DNA of 55,527 nucleotides from an uncultured Prevotella sp. (GCA_947165435.1 CAMVAI010000009.1:1-55527), one strand, 5' to 3'; positions 15,353-24,798 are shown, numbered from the stretch's first letter. The notes: generated by a model from the sequence alone, not told the origin. Numbers and translations are program-made.

Positions 15353-16006
15353 CTACCACGTCTGCAGATAAGCCTTGACTACGGCAAAGAGCAGGGTCAG
15401 GGCGATGACGGCAACGGGTATGTCGCACAACGTGGCGGTATAGCGCGCCGGAACGGCTACGCGGCAATAGAAGAAGCGATAGACCCCCCACCCTACGAGT
15501 GCCCCCCAGAGCAGTCCTACGGTGATGTCGCCGGGATAGTGTACGCCGAGATAGAGCCGTGTGTAGCAGTTGGCAAACGACCATAGCACCAGCGCCACCG
15601 TGAGCACCCGCTGCCGCATGAGCAGCGAGAAGAACACCGCCAGCGAGAACGTGTTGGCGGCATGTGCCGAGAAGAACCCGTAGCGCCCTCCACGATAGCC
15701 ATCGACGGTATCGACGAGCAGTCCGATGTGCGGATCGTTGGCAGGTCGCCAGCGTGCCACGAGTGGTTTGACAATAGTGTCATCGACGGTGCCGGCAAAG
15801 AGCACACAGAGTCCGGCAGCTCCCACGACGAGCAGGATGCGAGACACGGAGTCGTTTGACTTGAGCACGACATAGAACAATGCCACATAGAGCGGTATCC
15901 ACGTCTTGGCATTGGTCAGCGTCATAATGATGCTGTCGAGAAACAGCGAGTCGCTGCCGTTAACAAGTAGCAGCAGCTGTTGGTCAAAATGTATCAGTTC
16001 GTCCAT
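15353..16006 (-). CDS. PAP2 family membrane phosphatase
   Basis: A 217-aa protein with several membrane segments and the three PAP2 motifs: KPLVARWRP, SAHAAN (PSGH position) and RLYLGVHYPGD with the nucleophilic-site His and Asp. Members dephosphorylate undecaprenyl diphosphate or other lipid phosphates at the periplasmic face. The ATG at 16006 is preferred to a TTG 9 nt upstream. It follows the bat operon by 51 nt on the same strand and may be cotranscribed. An undecaprenyl-diphosphatase or lipid A phosphatase role is possible; the sequence does not decide. Confidence 0.9.
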   Translation of the reverse strand: MDELIHFDQQLLLLVNGSDSLFLDSIIMTLTNAKTWIPLYVALFYVVLKSNDSVSRILLVVGAAGLCVLFAGTVDDTIVKPLVARWRPANDPHIGLLVDTVDGYRGGRYGFFSAHAANTFSLAVFFSLLMRQRVLTVALVLWSFANCYTRLYLGVHYPGDITVGLLWGALVGWGVYRFFYCRVAVPARYTATLCDIPVAVIALTLLFAVVKAYLQTW

Positions 16007-16057
16007 TGTTGTCAAATCTCCAATTATCCGTAAATTGCTGAATCGGGGGCGAGCCGC

Positions 16058-18697
16058 TTAGATGTTTTCTATCTGCGAGGTCTGCACCCAGCCCTGCTTG
16101 CCGTCGGCCACACGCACAGAACGCCAGTTGCGCATCGAGGCATCGAGAATGGTGACACGGGTGCCCTCATGAAGTATGAAGAGGTCGGTGCCGCTCTGTG
16201 CCGGTGTGCTTTTCACGGTGACGGCAGGCTGGATGATGATGGCTCCACGACGGTTGACGAGGGCCTGCTTCTGCTGCCAGGCGAAGAGATTGCTCAAGAG
16301 GAAGACGACGACGAAGAACAGTCCGCAGAAGAAACCGACCTTTCGCAGCCATACGGCATTGGCGAACAGATAGGCCAGAGCCAACACGATGGCTGCCACG
16401 AGGGTGATAAGCGCCATACGGGCCCATGCATCGACACTCTGCAGATTGACCAGCGAGTGATACCACGTGACGAAGAACATCTCCGACTCGGGCACAATCT
16501 TGTCGATGGTCTTCGAGCGGGCCATCTGCAAGTTAAAACGGATGTCGCGGTCGCCAGGCGACAGCAACAGTGCCCGCTCGTAGTTGAGCACGGCCTTCGT
16601 GATGTTATCCATGCGGTAATAGCTGTTGCCTAAGTTGTAATACAGGTCGGCAGAAACTCCTTGCTTCAGCAGCTGCTCATACTGACGGGCGGCTTGCTGA
16701 TAGTGTTCGTGAGCATAAGAGCTGTCTGCCTCGGCTTTCGTAACGGCATGGGCTTTCGTGACGGCACCGGCTTTCGTGACAGCATGGGTACTAAGGGGCA
16801 GCAGGCAGGAGGCGAGCAAGACACCCGCCAACAGCCATACAGACACCGAGGCATGGGTCTGTCCGGTAGCTTTGCGCTTCTTCATCGTGGCGGCAATCTG
16901 CGTGATGGCAGTCAAGGCCGCATCATATACCTTATTCATATTTCCTGTAGCATCGCCGGGAGCATAGCGGGCGAACTCGCACTCGTCCAAGGCTCCGATA
17001 AACTGTTGGATGGTGGCGTCAGAGACGTTGTGCGACGCCAACTGCTGACTGATATTGTCGCGCGACAGCTGTTCGACGGGCATCGACAGCCGGTCGCCCA
17101 CATAGCCCCAGAGGGCACGCAGCACCTCGTCGTAGAACTCGCCCTCTTTGCCGTCGTTCATCAGGCGGGCGGCTTTCTTCAGTCGCTTCGAGGCCACCTT
17201 GCCGGCTTTTCCGGCACGCTGCTTCACCACGTTGGCATTCTCGATGGCGCGACGGCGGAAGATGACGAACAGGGCCACGAAGCAGCACAGCAGGATGCCG
17301 AGGGTGACCCAGTATTCAGTAGAGCCGAAATAGAAGTCGCCGATGCCGCGCTGGCGGGTGTCGCCGGTCTTGATGTAGCGTATGTCGCTGTTCAGCTGAC
17401 GCACGTCTTCCTGAGAGGTATAGGCCGACGACGATGCTGCCGAACCGTCGCCCTTGGCTACGTGAAGCGTGAAGGCCTCGGTCTTGACGGTCTTGTAGGC
17501 ATTGGCCTGCAGGTCGAAGTAGGTATAGGCGATGGGGGGTATCTCGAAGGTGCCCTGATGGCGCGGCACGGCGAGGAAGTCATAGACGATAGACCCCTCC
17601 AGCCCCTGGGTAGTGAGCCGCGTCTTGTCGGTCACCTTGGCATCGTAGCTGTCGAAGTCCTTGGGAAACTCGACAACGGGTTGCTTCAGCAGTTTCATAT
17701 TACCCACGCCACTCACCGTGACGCGCAGCTTCACAGGGTCGTTGGCTTTCACCTCGCTCTGCTCCAGCTGGGCTGATATGGTGAAGCTACCCACGCCGCC
17801 CGAGAATCCGGCAGGACGCGCAGGCAGCGGGTCAACCTGTATGGTGATGCCCGGGGCCTTGATTTTCTTTTCCACTTCTACATAGCCCGAGCCGCCGTTG
17901 AAGAACGCCTCGAAGGGGTCGATGTTACGGTTCTGCTGGGCCACGACGCCACTGTAGGTGATAGCGGGAATCTCCAGCTTGCCGGTGGCCTGGGGGAACA
18001 TGACGTACTGCTGCCAGGTGACCGTCTTGTAGGGGCGCCCGTTGAACTGCTCTATCTTGAAGCTCTTCTCAAGGGGCAGCGGCACCTCGCGGGTGTAAAA
18101 GCTCTTCAGGTCGGCCATCTTGCCGTTCAGCTGGGTGAGCTGCACCAGGGTATAGACCTTGTAGGTAAGCAGTATGGGTTCCTGCTCGCGGACATGATTC
18201 TTCGAGGCACTCACCTTGATGAAGAGGTCGCTGCCGGAGATGGCTGTACCCGCAGGGCGCATATCGTCGGCCTGACGGCTGCGCCTGCCGCCCTGTGCGC
18301 CAGCACCGCCACCTGCTGCCTGGCCGGAAACCTTGATGCGTACCTCGTTCGACTGTATTTTCTTGCCGTCGGCAGTCACATGGGCCGGTGGAATGACAAA
18401 GGAACCCTGCTTCGACGCCACGACGATATAGGTATAAGTGACCGACGACGAGCTGGACATGTGACCATTCACCAGCTGATAGCTCGACTGGCTCGACGTG
18501 CTCGGCCCCATCAGTATTTCTAGCTCGTCGGGTATCATGCCGGCACGGAATGACTGCACGTCTTGCGTGTTGACGGTATAGGTAAGGCGGAACTGCTCGC
18601 CGACGGCCACCTGCGACGGGGCGCGTCCGGTAAGCTGCTGAGCAGATAGCGCAACGGCTACCGTCAAGAATAATACGAATATGTTAAATCTCTTCAT
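16058..18697 (-). CDS. BatD-BatE fusion protein
   Basis: An 879-aa protein. Signal peptide 1-20; Ig-like BatD repeats to about 440; a membrane segment near 455-475 (WVTLGILLCCFVALFVIF); a cytoplasmic helical part to about 605. Next comes a second signal-peptide-like hydrophobic stretch at about 612-635 (VWLLAGVLLASCLLPL), TPR units at about 640-740, two membrane segments at about 755-800 and a C-terminal SH3-type domain from about 815. The second half corresponds to BatE. Just after the internal hydrophobic stretch lie three 18-nt repeats (16734-16787) encoding VTKAxA. Bat proteins are linked to aerotolerance and stress survival in Bacteroides. Confidence 0.85.
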   Translation of the reverse strand: MKRFNIFVLFLTVAVALSAQQLTGRAPSQVAVGEQFRLTYTVNTQDVQSFRAGMIPDELEILMGPSTSSQSSYQLVNGHMSSSSSVTYTYIVVASKQGSFVIPPAHVTADGKKIQSNEVRIKVSGQAAGGGAGAQGGRRSRQADDMRPAGTAISGSDLFIKVSASKNHVREQEPILLTYKVYTLVQLTQLNGKMADLKSFYTREVPLPLEKSFKIEQFNGRPYKTVTWQQYVMFPQATGKLEIPAITYSGVVAQQNRNIDPFEAFFNGGSGYVEVEKKIKAPGITIQVDPLPARPAGFSGGVGSFTISAQLEQSEVKANDPVKLRVTVSGVGNMKLLKQPVVEFPKDFDSYDAKVTDKTRLTTQGLEGSIVYDFLAVPRHQGTFEIPPIAYTYFDLQANAYKTVKTEAFTLHVAKGDGSAASSSAYTSQEDVRQLNSDIRYIKTGDTRQRGIGDFYFGSTEYWVTLGILLCCFVALFVIFRRRAIENANVVKQRAGKAGKVASKRLKKAARLMNDGKEGEFYDEVLRALWGYVGDRLSMPVEQLSRDNISQQLASHNVSDATIQQFIGALDECEFARYAPGDATGNMNKVYDAALTAITQIAATMKKRKATGQTHASVSVWLLAGVLLASCLLPLSTHAVTKAGAVTKAHAVTKAEADSSYAHEHYQQAARQYEQLLKQGVSADLYYNLGNSYYRMDNITKAVLNYERALLLSPGDRDIRFNLQMARSKTIDKIVPESEMFFVTWYHSLVNLQSVDAWARMALITLVAAIVLALAYLFANAVWLRKVGFFCGLFFVVVFLLSNLFAWQQKQALVNRRGAIIIQPAVTVKSTPAQSGTDLFILHEGTRVTILDASMRNWRSVRVADGKQGWVQTSQIENI

Positions 18698-18708
18698 GAT
18701 GCAAACCT

Positions 18709-18744
18709 TTTTACCAGTTCTTCTGCTTTTACCAGTTCTTCTGC
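18709..18744 (-). repeat. 18-nt tandem duplication covering the BatB-BatC stop codon
   Basis: Two perfect 18-nt copies, 18709-18726 and 18727-18744; the second contains the last codons (QKNW) and the TAA of the gene, the first lies in the spacer before batD-batE. Confidence 0.93.
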
Positions 18745-20453
18745 AAACTGCGCCGCTGCTGTTGCTGCATAGCTTTCTTCATGCGCTCCTGGGTTTCCTT
18801 TTCTTCCTGCATGGCAGCATTCAGCATCTGCTCGGCATTCTCACGGCTCATCTGCTGCTGTTGTTGTTGTTGCTGTTTTTGCTGCTGGTCTTGCTTGTCC
18901 TGCTGCTTCTGCTGGTCTTGCTTGTCCTGCTGTTTCTGCTGGTCTTGTTTGTCCTTATTGTCCTTGTTGTCTTTGTTGTCCTTGTTGTTGTTATTATTCT
19001 GAGGTTGGTTCTTCAGCTGCTTCTTGCAAAGCTCCAGGTTGTAGCGCGTGGCATCGTCGGCAGGATTGTTGCGCAGTGCTTCCTTGTAGGCCTCGATAGC
19101 TTCGCTGAACATGCGCTTGCTCTGGCACACCACCCCCATATTATGATAAGCCTGCGCCCGGCGCAGCGGATTGGTTTCCAGCTTGGCAGCAGCCTCATAC
19201 TGGGCTACGGATGCCGAGTCTTTACGCTGTCCGAAGAGGGCATTGCCCAGATTGTATTGTGCCTGCGCATTACGGGGGTTCTTCTCGATGGCCTTCCGGT
19301 AGCCCACCTCGGCATCGGCCATATTGCCCTTGCGGAATGTCTTGTTGGCCTTGCGCACCAACTGACGGTCGCTTTGGGCTACGGCAGCCAGCGGCAACAA
19401 CAGCAGCAGACAGAGGGTGGCGGCCTGACGGTTGCTCCTGCGGAAGAGCGACACATTCTTCAGCAATGGGTTCTTCACCTCCATGATGCACATCTCTATG
19501 ATGAGCAGCAGCAGGGCAATGATGCCAACGGCCTGAAATTGTTCGTCGAAGTCGCTATAGACCGTGCTCTCCATTTCCTTCTTCGAGAGCTTGTCAAGCT
19601 CGGCATCCAACTGATCCTGGGCACGGCTATTATTGCTCACATGGATATAGGCACCACCACCTGCCTGGGCTATCTCGCGACACATCGGCTCGTTCAGTGC
19701 CGACATTACCGTCTGGCCTGTCTCGTCACGCATATAGTCGCCGTCGCCGGTGGGGATGGGGGCTCCGTTGGTGGAGCCTACGCCTAACAGATAGACCCGC
19801 AGCCCCTTCTCGTGGGCTTCGCGGGCGGCTTCTACTGCCCCACCCTCGTGGTCTTCGCCGTCGGTGATGACGATAATGGCCTTGCCGACATTCTCTTCAT
19901 GCGTGAAGCTCTGCGAGGCCATCCGTATGGCGGCAGCAATATCCGTGCCCTGCACGCCAATCATTGACGGGCTGATGCTCGACAGGAACATCTTTGCCGA
20001 CACAAAATCGCTCGTGATAGGAAGCTGTATGTAGGCCTCGCCGGCAAAGACGATAAGGCCTATCTTGTCGTCGGTGAAATGGTCAACCAGGTTTTCTATC
20101 ATCATCTTCGAACGCTCCATACGGCTGGGCACTACATCCTCGGCCATCATCGAGTTGCTGACATCCAGGGCAATGATGGTCTCGATGCCGGTGCGCTTCT
20201 CGTGACTGATTTTCGTGCCAAACTGCGGACGGGCCACCATCACAATCAACAGCGCGAGGACCAGCTCTAACACGCAAAACTTCACCAGCGGACGGAACCG
20301 CGACACGTCGGGCATCAGTTCGCGCAACAGCTCTGGGTCGCCAAACTTGCGCAGGCGCCGCTTCTGGCGTTGCACCACCACATAGCGCACCAGTGCCAAC
20401 AGCGGTATCAGCACCAGCGCATACAGATATATCGGGTCTTCAAATCGGAACAT
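18729..20453 (-). CDS. BatB-BatC fusion protein (VWA plus TPR)
   Basis: A 574-aa protein. N-terminal membrane segments at about 9-25 and 58-77, then a von Willebrand A domain with a MIDAS motif (DVSNSMMAED) and VFAGEAY, closing with a membrane segment near 310-330. A second, signal-peptide-like stretch follows at about 344-362 (ATLCLLLLLPLAAVAQ), then TPR units (residues about 365-500, YNLGNALFGQ, YHNMGVVCQ) and a tail of NNNKDNKDNKD and 9-residue DKQDQQKQQ repeats. The first part is BatB and the second BatC. The metal-binding VWA domain suggests assembly of periplasmic partners; MoxR-type ATPases are thought to remodel such complexes. Confidence 0.87.
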   Translation of the reverse strand: MFRFEDPIYLYALVLIPLLALVRYVVVQRQKRRLRKFGDPELLRELMPDVSRFRPLVKFCVLELVLALLIVMVARPQFGTKISHEKRTGIETIIALDVSNSMMAEDVVPSRMERSKMMIENLVDHFTDDKIGLIVFAGEAYIQLPITSDFVSAKMFLSSISPSMIGVQGTDIAAAIRMASQSFTHEENVGKAIIVITDGEDHEGGAVEAAREAHEKGLRVYLLGVGSTNGAPIPTGDGDYMRDETGQTVMSALNEPMCREIAQAGGGAYIHVSNNSRAQDQLDAELDKLSKKEMESTVYSDFDEQFQAVGIIALLLLIIEMCIMEVKNPLLKNVSLFRRSNRQAATLCLLLLLPLAAVAQSDRQLVRKANKTFRKGNMADAEVGYRKAIEKNPRNAQAQYNLGNALFGQRKDSASVAQYEAAAKLETNPLRRAQAYHNMGVVCQSKRMFSEAIEAYKEALRNNPADDATRYNLELCKKQLKNQPQNNNNNKDNKDNKDNKDKQDQQKQQDKQDQQKQQDKQDQQQKQQQQQQQQMSRENAEQMLNAAMQEEKETQERMKKAMQQQQRRSLQKNW

Positions 20454-20465
20454 GTTTTCTTTCTG

Positions 20466-20570
20466 TGTTTCTGTTTCGTTGTTTCGTTGTTTCGTTATTA
20501 CGTTATTGCGGAATTACGTCGTTACGTCGTTACGTCGTTACGTCGTTTCGTTATTTCGGCATTACGATTT
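20466..20570. repeat. Array of 8-nt GTCGTTAC/GTTTCGTT units
   Basis: tttcgttg steps followed by four gtcgttac units and further variants, filling the spacer between the BatB-BatC fusion and batA. Confidence 0.85.
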
Positions 20571-20598
20571 TGGGATAAGATAGCGGCAGCTTCCTTTT

Positions 20599-21600
20599 TT
20601 ATGGCAGCCGGCGGAATATAGTCAGCTTCAGCAGCATTTCCAACAGCAGCAGCAAGGCTGCGGCCAGGGCGTAGGGTTGATAGGCCTCGTAGCGCTTGCT
20701 AAACTTACGCACGTTCAGCTTCGACTTCTCCAGCTTGTCTATCTCTTTGTATATCTGCGCCAACTCGGCGTTGTTGGTGGCGCGATAGAAGTCGCCGTCG
20801 GTAGCGGCAGCAATATCCGTCAGCGTCTTGGTATCTATCTCCACTGGGACATTGATGTATTGGGGCAGACCGGTGGCCATCGGCGGCAGTGGTGCCATCT
20901 TGGTGCTGCCCACACCGATGGTATAGACACGGATGCCGAAACTCTTGGCTATCTCTGCAGCCGTCATCGGCGACAGGTCGCCGCGATTGTTGCTACCGTC
21001 GGTCAACAGTATCACCACCTTGCTCTTGGCCTTCGAGTCCTTCAAGCGCGAGACGGCATTGGCCAATCCCATACCGATGGCCGTGCCATCTTGTATCAGC
21101 CCACGGGCGGCAATGTCGGTACGCACATTGTGCAGCAGACTGAGCAGCGAGGCATGGTCAGTAGTCATCGGGCACTGTGTGAAGGCTTCGCCGGCAAAGA
21201 TGGTCAGTCCGATGTTGTCGTTGGGACGCCCTGATACAAACTCGGCAGCCACCTTCTTGGCAGCCTCCATCCGGTTGGGCTTGAGGTCTTCGGCCAACAT
21301 AGATGTTGACACATCCATCGCCAGCATGATGTCGATACCCTCCATCGTCTCGTTCTTCCATGAGTTCTGTGTCTGGGGGCGCGCCAAAGCCACCACCAAC
21401 AGCACGAACACGGCTATGCGTAACAGCTGCTGCAGCGGCATGAGTGTCACCTTCCACGAGCGGGGCGCATAGCGATAGGCGTTGGTATCGCTCATCCGCA
21501 GCGTGGGCTCGCTTTTCTTCCTGTACATCAGATACCATATTATATAAGGTATCAGCAGCAGGAGCAGCAACAGATATTCTTTATTGGCAAAATCTATCAT
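20599..21600 (-). CDS. batA: BatA, VWA-domain membrane protein
   Basis: A 333-aa protein with an N-terminal segment (YLLLLLLLIPYIIWYLMY), a second one around 60-78, a VWA domain with MIDAS (AMDVSTSMLAED), TIFAGEAFTQCP and ILLTDGSNNRGD, and a C-terminal anchor (ALAAALLLLLEMLLKL). It is homologous to the N-terminal half of the next gene. Such two-VWA pairs are the core of the Bat system. The C-terminal membrane segment and long basic ends place the VWA domain on the periplasmic side. Confidence 0.9.
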   Translation of the reverse strand: MIDFANKEYLLLLLLLIPYIIWYLMYRKKSEPTLRMSDTNAYRYAPRSWKVTLMPLQQLLRIAVFVLLVVALARPQTQNSWKNETMEGIDIMLAMDVSTSMLAEDLKPNRMEAAKKVAAEFVSGRPNDNIGLTIFAGEAFTQCPMTTDHASLLSLLHNVRTDIAARGLIQDGTAIGMGLANAVSRLKDSKAKSKVVILLTDGSNNRGDLSPMTAAEIAKSFGIRVYTIGVGSTKMAPLPPMATGLPQYINVPVEIDTKTLTDIAAATDGDFYRATNNAELAQIYKEIDKLEKSKLNVRKFSKRYEAYQPYALAAALLLLLEMLLKLTIFRRLP

Positions 21601-21612
21601 ATTTACGATTTA

Positions 21613-21755
21613 CGATTTTTTCGACGTTTCGATTTTTTCGACGTTTCGATTTTTTCGACGTTTCGATTATTTCGACGTTTCGATTATTTCGACGTTTCGA
21701 TCTTTTCGGTATTTCGGTATTTCAGTATTGCGGTATTGCGGCATTTCGACATTTT
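21613..21755. repeat. Array of 17-nt CGATTTTTTCGACGTTT units
   Basis: Six unit starts at 21613, 21630, 21647, 21664, 21681 and 21698 are exactly 17 nt apart, followed by degenerate ttcggtat/ttgcggta steps. It fills the spacer between batA and the BatD-like gene. Confidence 0.92.
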
Positions 21756-21756
21756 G

Positions 21757-22803
21757 TTACACCACCAGCTGCCACACGTTGTACACCACATAGCAGAAGA
21801 GCACGGCGGCAACGACGGCAATGGCGGCAATGACCGTTTTCAACACACGGCGGGCCTTCTGCGAGCGACGGTCTTCTACCGAGAGCTGCGGCTTGACGAC
21901 TTCTTCCTGCAGCATGTTCTCAAGCTTCGTCTGGTTGATGAAGTCGATGGCATTCACCAGGTTGGCATCGTTCTCGTTGATAAGTGTTGAATACTTGGCA
22001 AACTTCACCAGGTCGGCAGTCATGAACAGCTGCCGCAGCTCGTCCATACGCTGCTGGTCGGCAGTAGCCATCAGCCGTTCTATAATCTCGCCGCTGGTCA
22101 TCTCCATCGCCGAGAATCCATAGCGCTCCTCAATATATCGGCGCAGCGTCTCCGTGAGCTTCGTGTAGTATTCCTTAGGGTCTTCGGCACTTACCATCTT
22201 GTCGGCCTTGATCTGCTCTATTTCCTTCATCGCCTTCTGGTGGGGCAGCAGCCGTTTCACCATCTTGATGGAGGCAATGATGGGCTTGTTGTCGCGCAGA
22301 CGAAGATAGAGATAATAGCCTGCGGCAAGCAGCAGCAGCAACACGATGCTGAGCCAGAACGTCAGCGCCCAGTCGCTCCAGCGGAACGGATTGTCCTGCA
22401 CGTCCTTAGGACCGAAAAATTTGTCCAGCTGGGTGGTATCTACCTCCACCTCTACCACCTTCAGGGCCAGGTCGGCACTCTTGTATTCCTTGCCGCCCAC
22501 CTTCACCTTGAACGCCGGCAGATGGTACAGATTGCCGTCGAACGAGGTGAGCAAGACAGTCATCGTGTGGTGGGCAGGATGGTGTACAGCCAACACCTCT
22601 ACGCCGGGCACCAACAACTGGCGGGCCTTCAGCGAGGGCCACTGTATCTGCGAACCCTCCGGGGCCTGCACCGTCAGCGTCACCTCGGCCTGCTCGCCAA
22701 TCATCATCTCTATAGGTTCTATCTTGGCCTGCAGACTTGCCTGAGCCATCAACGACAACACGCCGGCTGTCAGTACCGTCAGTAGTATTACGAATCTTTT
22801 CAT
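21757..22803 (-). CDS. BatD-like / DUF4381-type membrane protein of the bat operon
   Basis: A 348-aa protein with a signal peptide (MKRFVILLTVLTAGVLSL), an Ig-like periplasmic domain of about 110 residues (IEPIEMMIGEQAEVTLTV), a membrane segment at about 150-170 (LSIVLLLLLAAGYYLYL), and a cytoplasmic helical region carrying YYTKLTETLRRYIEERYG. A further hydrophobic stretch closes the C-terminus. Genes of this layout lie between the DUF58 and batA genes in Bacteroidota; exact function is unknown. It abuts the DUF58 gene without gap. Confidence 0.75.
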   Translation of the reverse strand: MKRFVILLTVLTAGVLSLMAQASLQAKIEPIEMMIGEQAEVTLTVQAPEGSQIQWPSLKARQLLVPGVEVLAVHHPAHHTMTVLLTSFDGNLYHLPAFKVKVGGKEYKSADLALKVVEVEVDTTQLDKFFGPKDVQDNPFRWSDWALTFWLSIVLLLLLAAGYYLYLRLRDNKPIIASIKMVKRLLPHQKAMKEIEQIKADKMVSAEDPKEYYTKLTETLRRYIEERYGFSAMEMTSGEIIERLMATADQQRMDELRQLFMTADLVKFAKYSTLINENDANLVNAIDFINQTKLENMLQEEVVKPQLSVEDRRSQKARRVLKTVIAAIAVVAAVLFCYVVYNVWQLVV

Positions 22804-23673
22804 TTAACTTCTTTTTTTAAACAGCATCAGCAGTGCCTTCGCATAGTCTTCATGGGTGGCAATGCTTACCATATCGACATTGCTCCTGCGCATCGTGTCA
22901 AGCAACTGTTCCTGGCGGTTTCGCCAATATCGCTCGTGAGCCTGACGGAGACTGCGACTGCTGGTGTCGATATATTGCTCATAGCCCGTCTCGGCATCCA
23001 CCACACGCATCAGCCCCACATCGGGCAACTCCTTGGCACGGATGTCGTAAACCTGCAGGGCCACCACGTCGTGCTTACGATTGGCTATCTGCAGCGGTTG
23101 CAGAAAGTCCTGACGCACATAGAAGTCGCTCAGCATGAAGGCCGTACAGCGGCGCTTGGCCACGCTGGTCAGAAATTCCAATGCCTGCTTGATGTCTGTA
23201 CGCTTTGACTCCGGATGGAAATCGAGCATCTCACGGATGATGTAGAGAATGTGCTTGCGGCCTTTCTTCGGTGGTATATACTTCTCGATGCGGTCGGAGA
23301 AGAATATCACGCCTATCTTGTCGTTGTTCTGAATGGCTGAAAAGGCTATCGTGGCAGCAATCTCCGTCACCACGTCGCGCTTCATCTGGCGCTGCGTGCC
23401 GAAGTCCAGCGAGCCGCTGACGTCGATCATCAGCATCACCGTCAACTCGCGCTCTTCCTCGAACACCTTCACGTAAGGGCGGTGGAAACGTGCCGTCACG
23501 TTCCAGTCAATGTCGCGCACGTCGTCGCCATACTGATACTCGCGCACCTCCGAGAAGGCCATACCCCTGCCCTTGAAAGCAGAGTGGTACTGACCGGCAA
23601 AGACGTTCGAACTCAGGCCGCGGGCCTTGATTTCTATCTTGCGTACCTTCTTTAATATTTCAGACGTTTCCAT
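22804..23673 (-). CDS. DUF58 domain-containing protein
   Basis: A 289-aa cytosolic protein with the DUF58 signature EVREYQYGDDVRDIDWNVTA and a VWA-like region following (MLMIDVSGSLDFG, FFSDRIEKYIPP, FMLSDFYV). No membrane segments. DUF58 proteins are regular partners of MoxR ATPases. It starts 80 nt after moxR, across a repeat array, and ends exactly where the next gene begins, suggesting one transcript. Confidence 0.92.
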   Translation of the reverse strand: METSEILKKVRKIEIKARGLSSNVFAGQYHSAFKGRGMAFSEVREYQYGDDVRDIDWNVTARFHRPYVKVFEEERELTVMLMIDVSGSLDFGTQRQMKRDVVTEIAATIAFSAIQNNDKIGVIFFSDRIEKYIPPKKGRKHILYIIREMLDFHPESKRTDIKQALEFLTSVAKRRCTAFMLSDFYVRQDFLQPLQIANRKHDVVALQVYDIRAKELPDVGLMRVVDAETGYEQYIDTSSRSLRQAHERYWRNRQEQLLDTMRRSNVDMVSIATHEDYAKALLMLFKKRS

Positions 23674-23689
23674 AGTCTTAAAATGAGGA

Positions 23690-23748
23690 ATTGCTCATTT
23701 CTCATTACTCATTTTCATTTCTCATTGTTCATTCCTCATTCCCCATTT
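23690..23748. repeat. Array of TCATTTCTCAT-type steps
   Basis: catttctcattactcattttcatttctc-like steps (9-11 nt) fill the spacer between moxR and the DUF58 gene; similar in composition to the arrays around 7626-7704. Confidence 0.8.
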
Positions 23749-23753
23749 CGAAG

Positions 23754-24749
23754 TCAGGGCACTTCCACCTTATTAATAATCTTCGACACGATTTCCTCGC
23801 TCGTCACATTGCTAGCCTCTGCCTCGTAGGTCAGTCCGATGCGGTGGCGCAGCACGTCGTGGGCTACGGCACGCACGTCTTCCGGCACCACATAGCCGCG
23901 ACGCTTGATGAACGCGTAGGCCCGGGCGGCCTTGGCCAGATTGATGCTGGCACGCGGCGAACCGCCAAACGATATCATGTCTTTCATGTCCTTCAGCCCG
24001 TAGCGGTCGGGATAGCGGGTGGCAAACACGATGTCGGCAATATACTGCTCTATCTTCTCGTCGATATACACCTCGCGCACCACCTCGCGAGCCTTGATAA
24101 TCTCGGCAGCCGTAGTCACAGGAGTGACAGCAGGCAAGGCCCCGGCAATGTTTTCGCGGATGATCTTCTTTTCCTCGTCAATCGTCGGATAGCCTATCAC
24201 CACCTTCAGCATGAAACGGTCCATCTGGGCTTCAGGCAGCGGATAGGTGCCTTCCTGCTCAATGGGGTTCTGCGTAGCCATCACGAGGAACGGGTTGGGC
24301 AGCTGGAAGGTGTCGGCGCCGATGGTCACCTGCTTCTCTTGCATGGCTTCGAGCAGTGCGCTCTGCACCTTGGCAGGGGCACGGTTGATTTCATCGGCCA
24401 GCACGAAGTTGGCAAACACAGGGCCTTGCTTCACCTGGAATTTCTCGTCTTTCTGCGAGTATATCATGGTTCCCGTCACGTCGGCAGGCAACAGGTCGGG
24501 GGTAAACTGTATACGGCTGTACGTAGCATCAATCAGTTGCGACAGCGTCTTGATAGCCAACGTCTTTGCCAGTCCCGGCACACCTTCCAGGAGGATGTTG
24601 CCGTCGCTCAGCAGGCCTATCAACAGGCAATCTACCAAATGCTTCTGACCTACAATCACTCTATCCATACCCGTCACAAGATTGGTGACGAATCCGCTTT
24701 GTTGTTCTATCCGTATATTCAGTTCACGGATGTCAATAGCTTCTGCCAT
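23754..24749 (-). CDS. MoxR-type AAA+ ATPase
   Basis: A 331-aa protein. Walker A is GVPGLAKTL, Walker B LADEINRAPAK, and sensor 1 VMATQNPIEQEG, as in the MoxR family. These ATPases act as chaperones that activate VWA-domain partners. The chosen ATG (24749) starts MAEAIDIRELN; an upstream in-frame ATG at 24830 lies before the promoter and is rejected. First gene of the bat operon. Confidence 0.94.
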   Translation of the reverse strand: MAEAIDIRELNIRIEQQSGFVTNLVTGMDRVIVGQKHLVDCLLIGLLSDGNILLEGVPGLAKTLAIKTLSQLIDATYSRIQFTPDLLPADVTGTMIYSQKDEKFQVKQGPVFANFVLADEINRAPAKVQSALLEAMQEKQVTIGADTFQLPNPFLVMATQNPIEQEGTYPLPEAQMDRFMLKVVIGYPTIDEEKKIIRENIAGALPAVTPVTTAAEIIKAREVVREVYIDEKIEQYIADIVFATRYPDRYGLKDMKDMISFGGSPRASINLAKAARAYAFIKRRGYVVPEDVRAVAHDVLRHRIGLTYEAEASNVTSEEIVSKIINKVEVP

Positions 24750-24798
24750 AAATGTATTCTTTTTTATGATTTTTATTTGTTTTCTTGATTCTGAAGTG

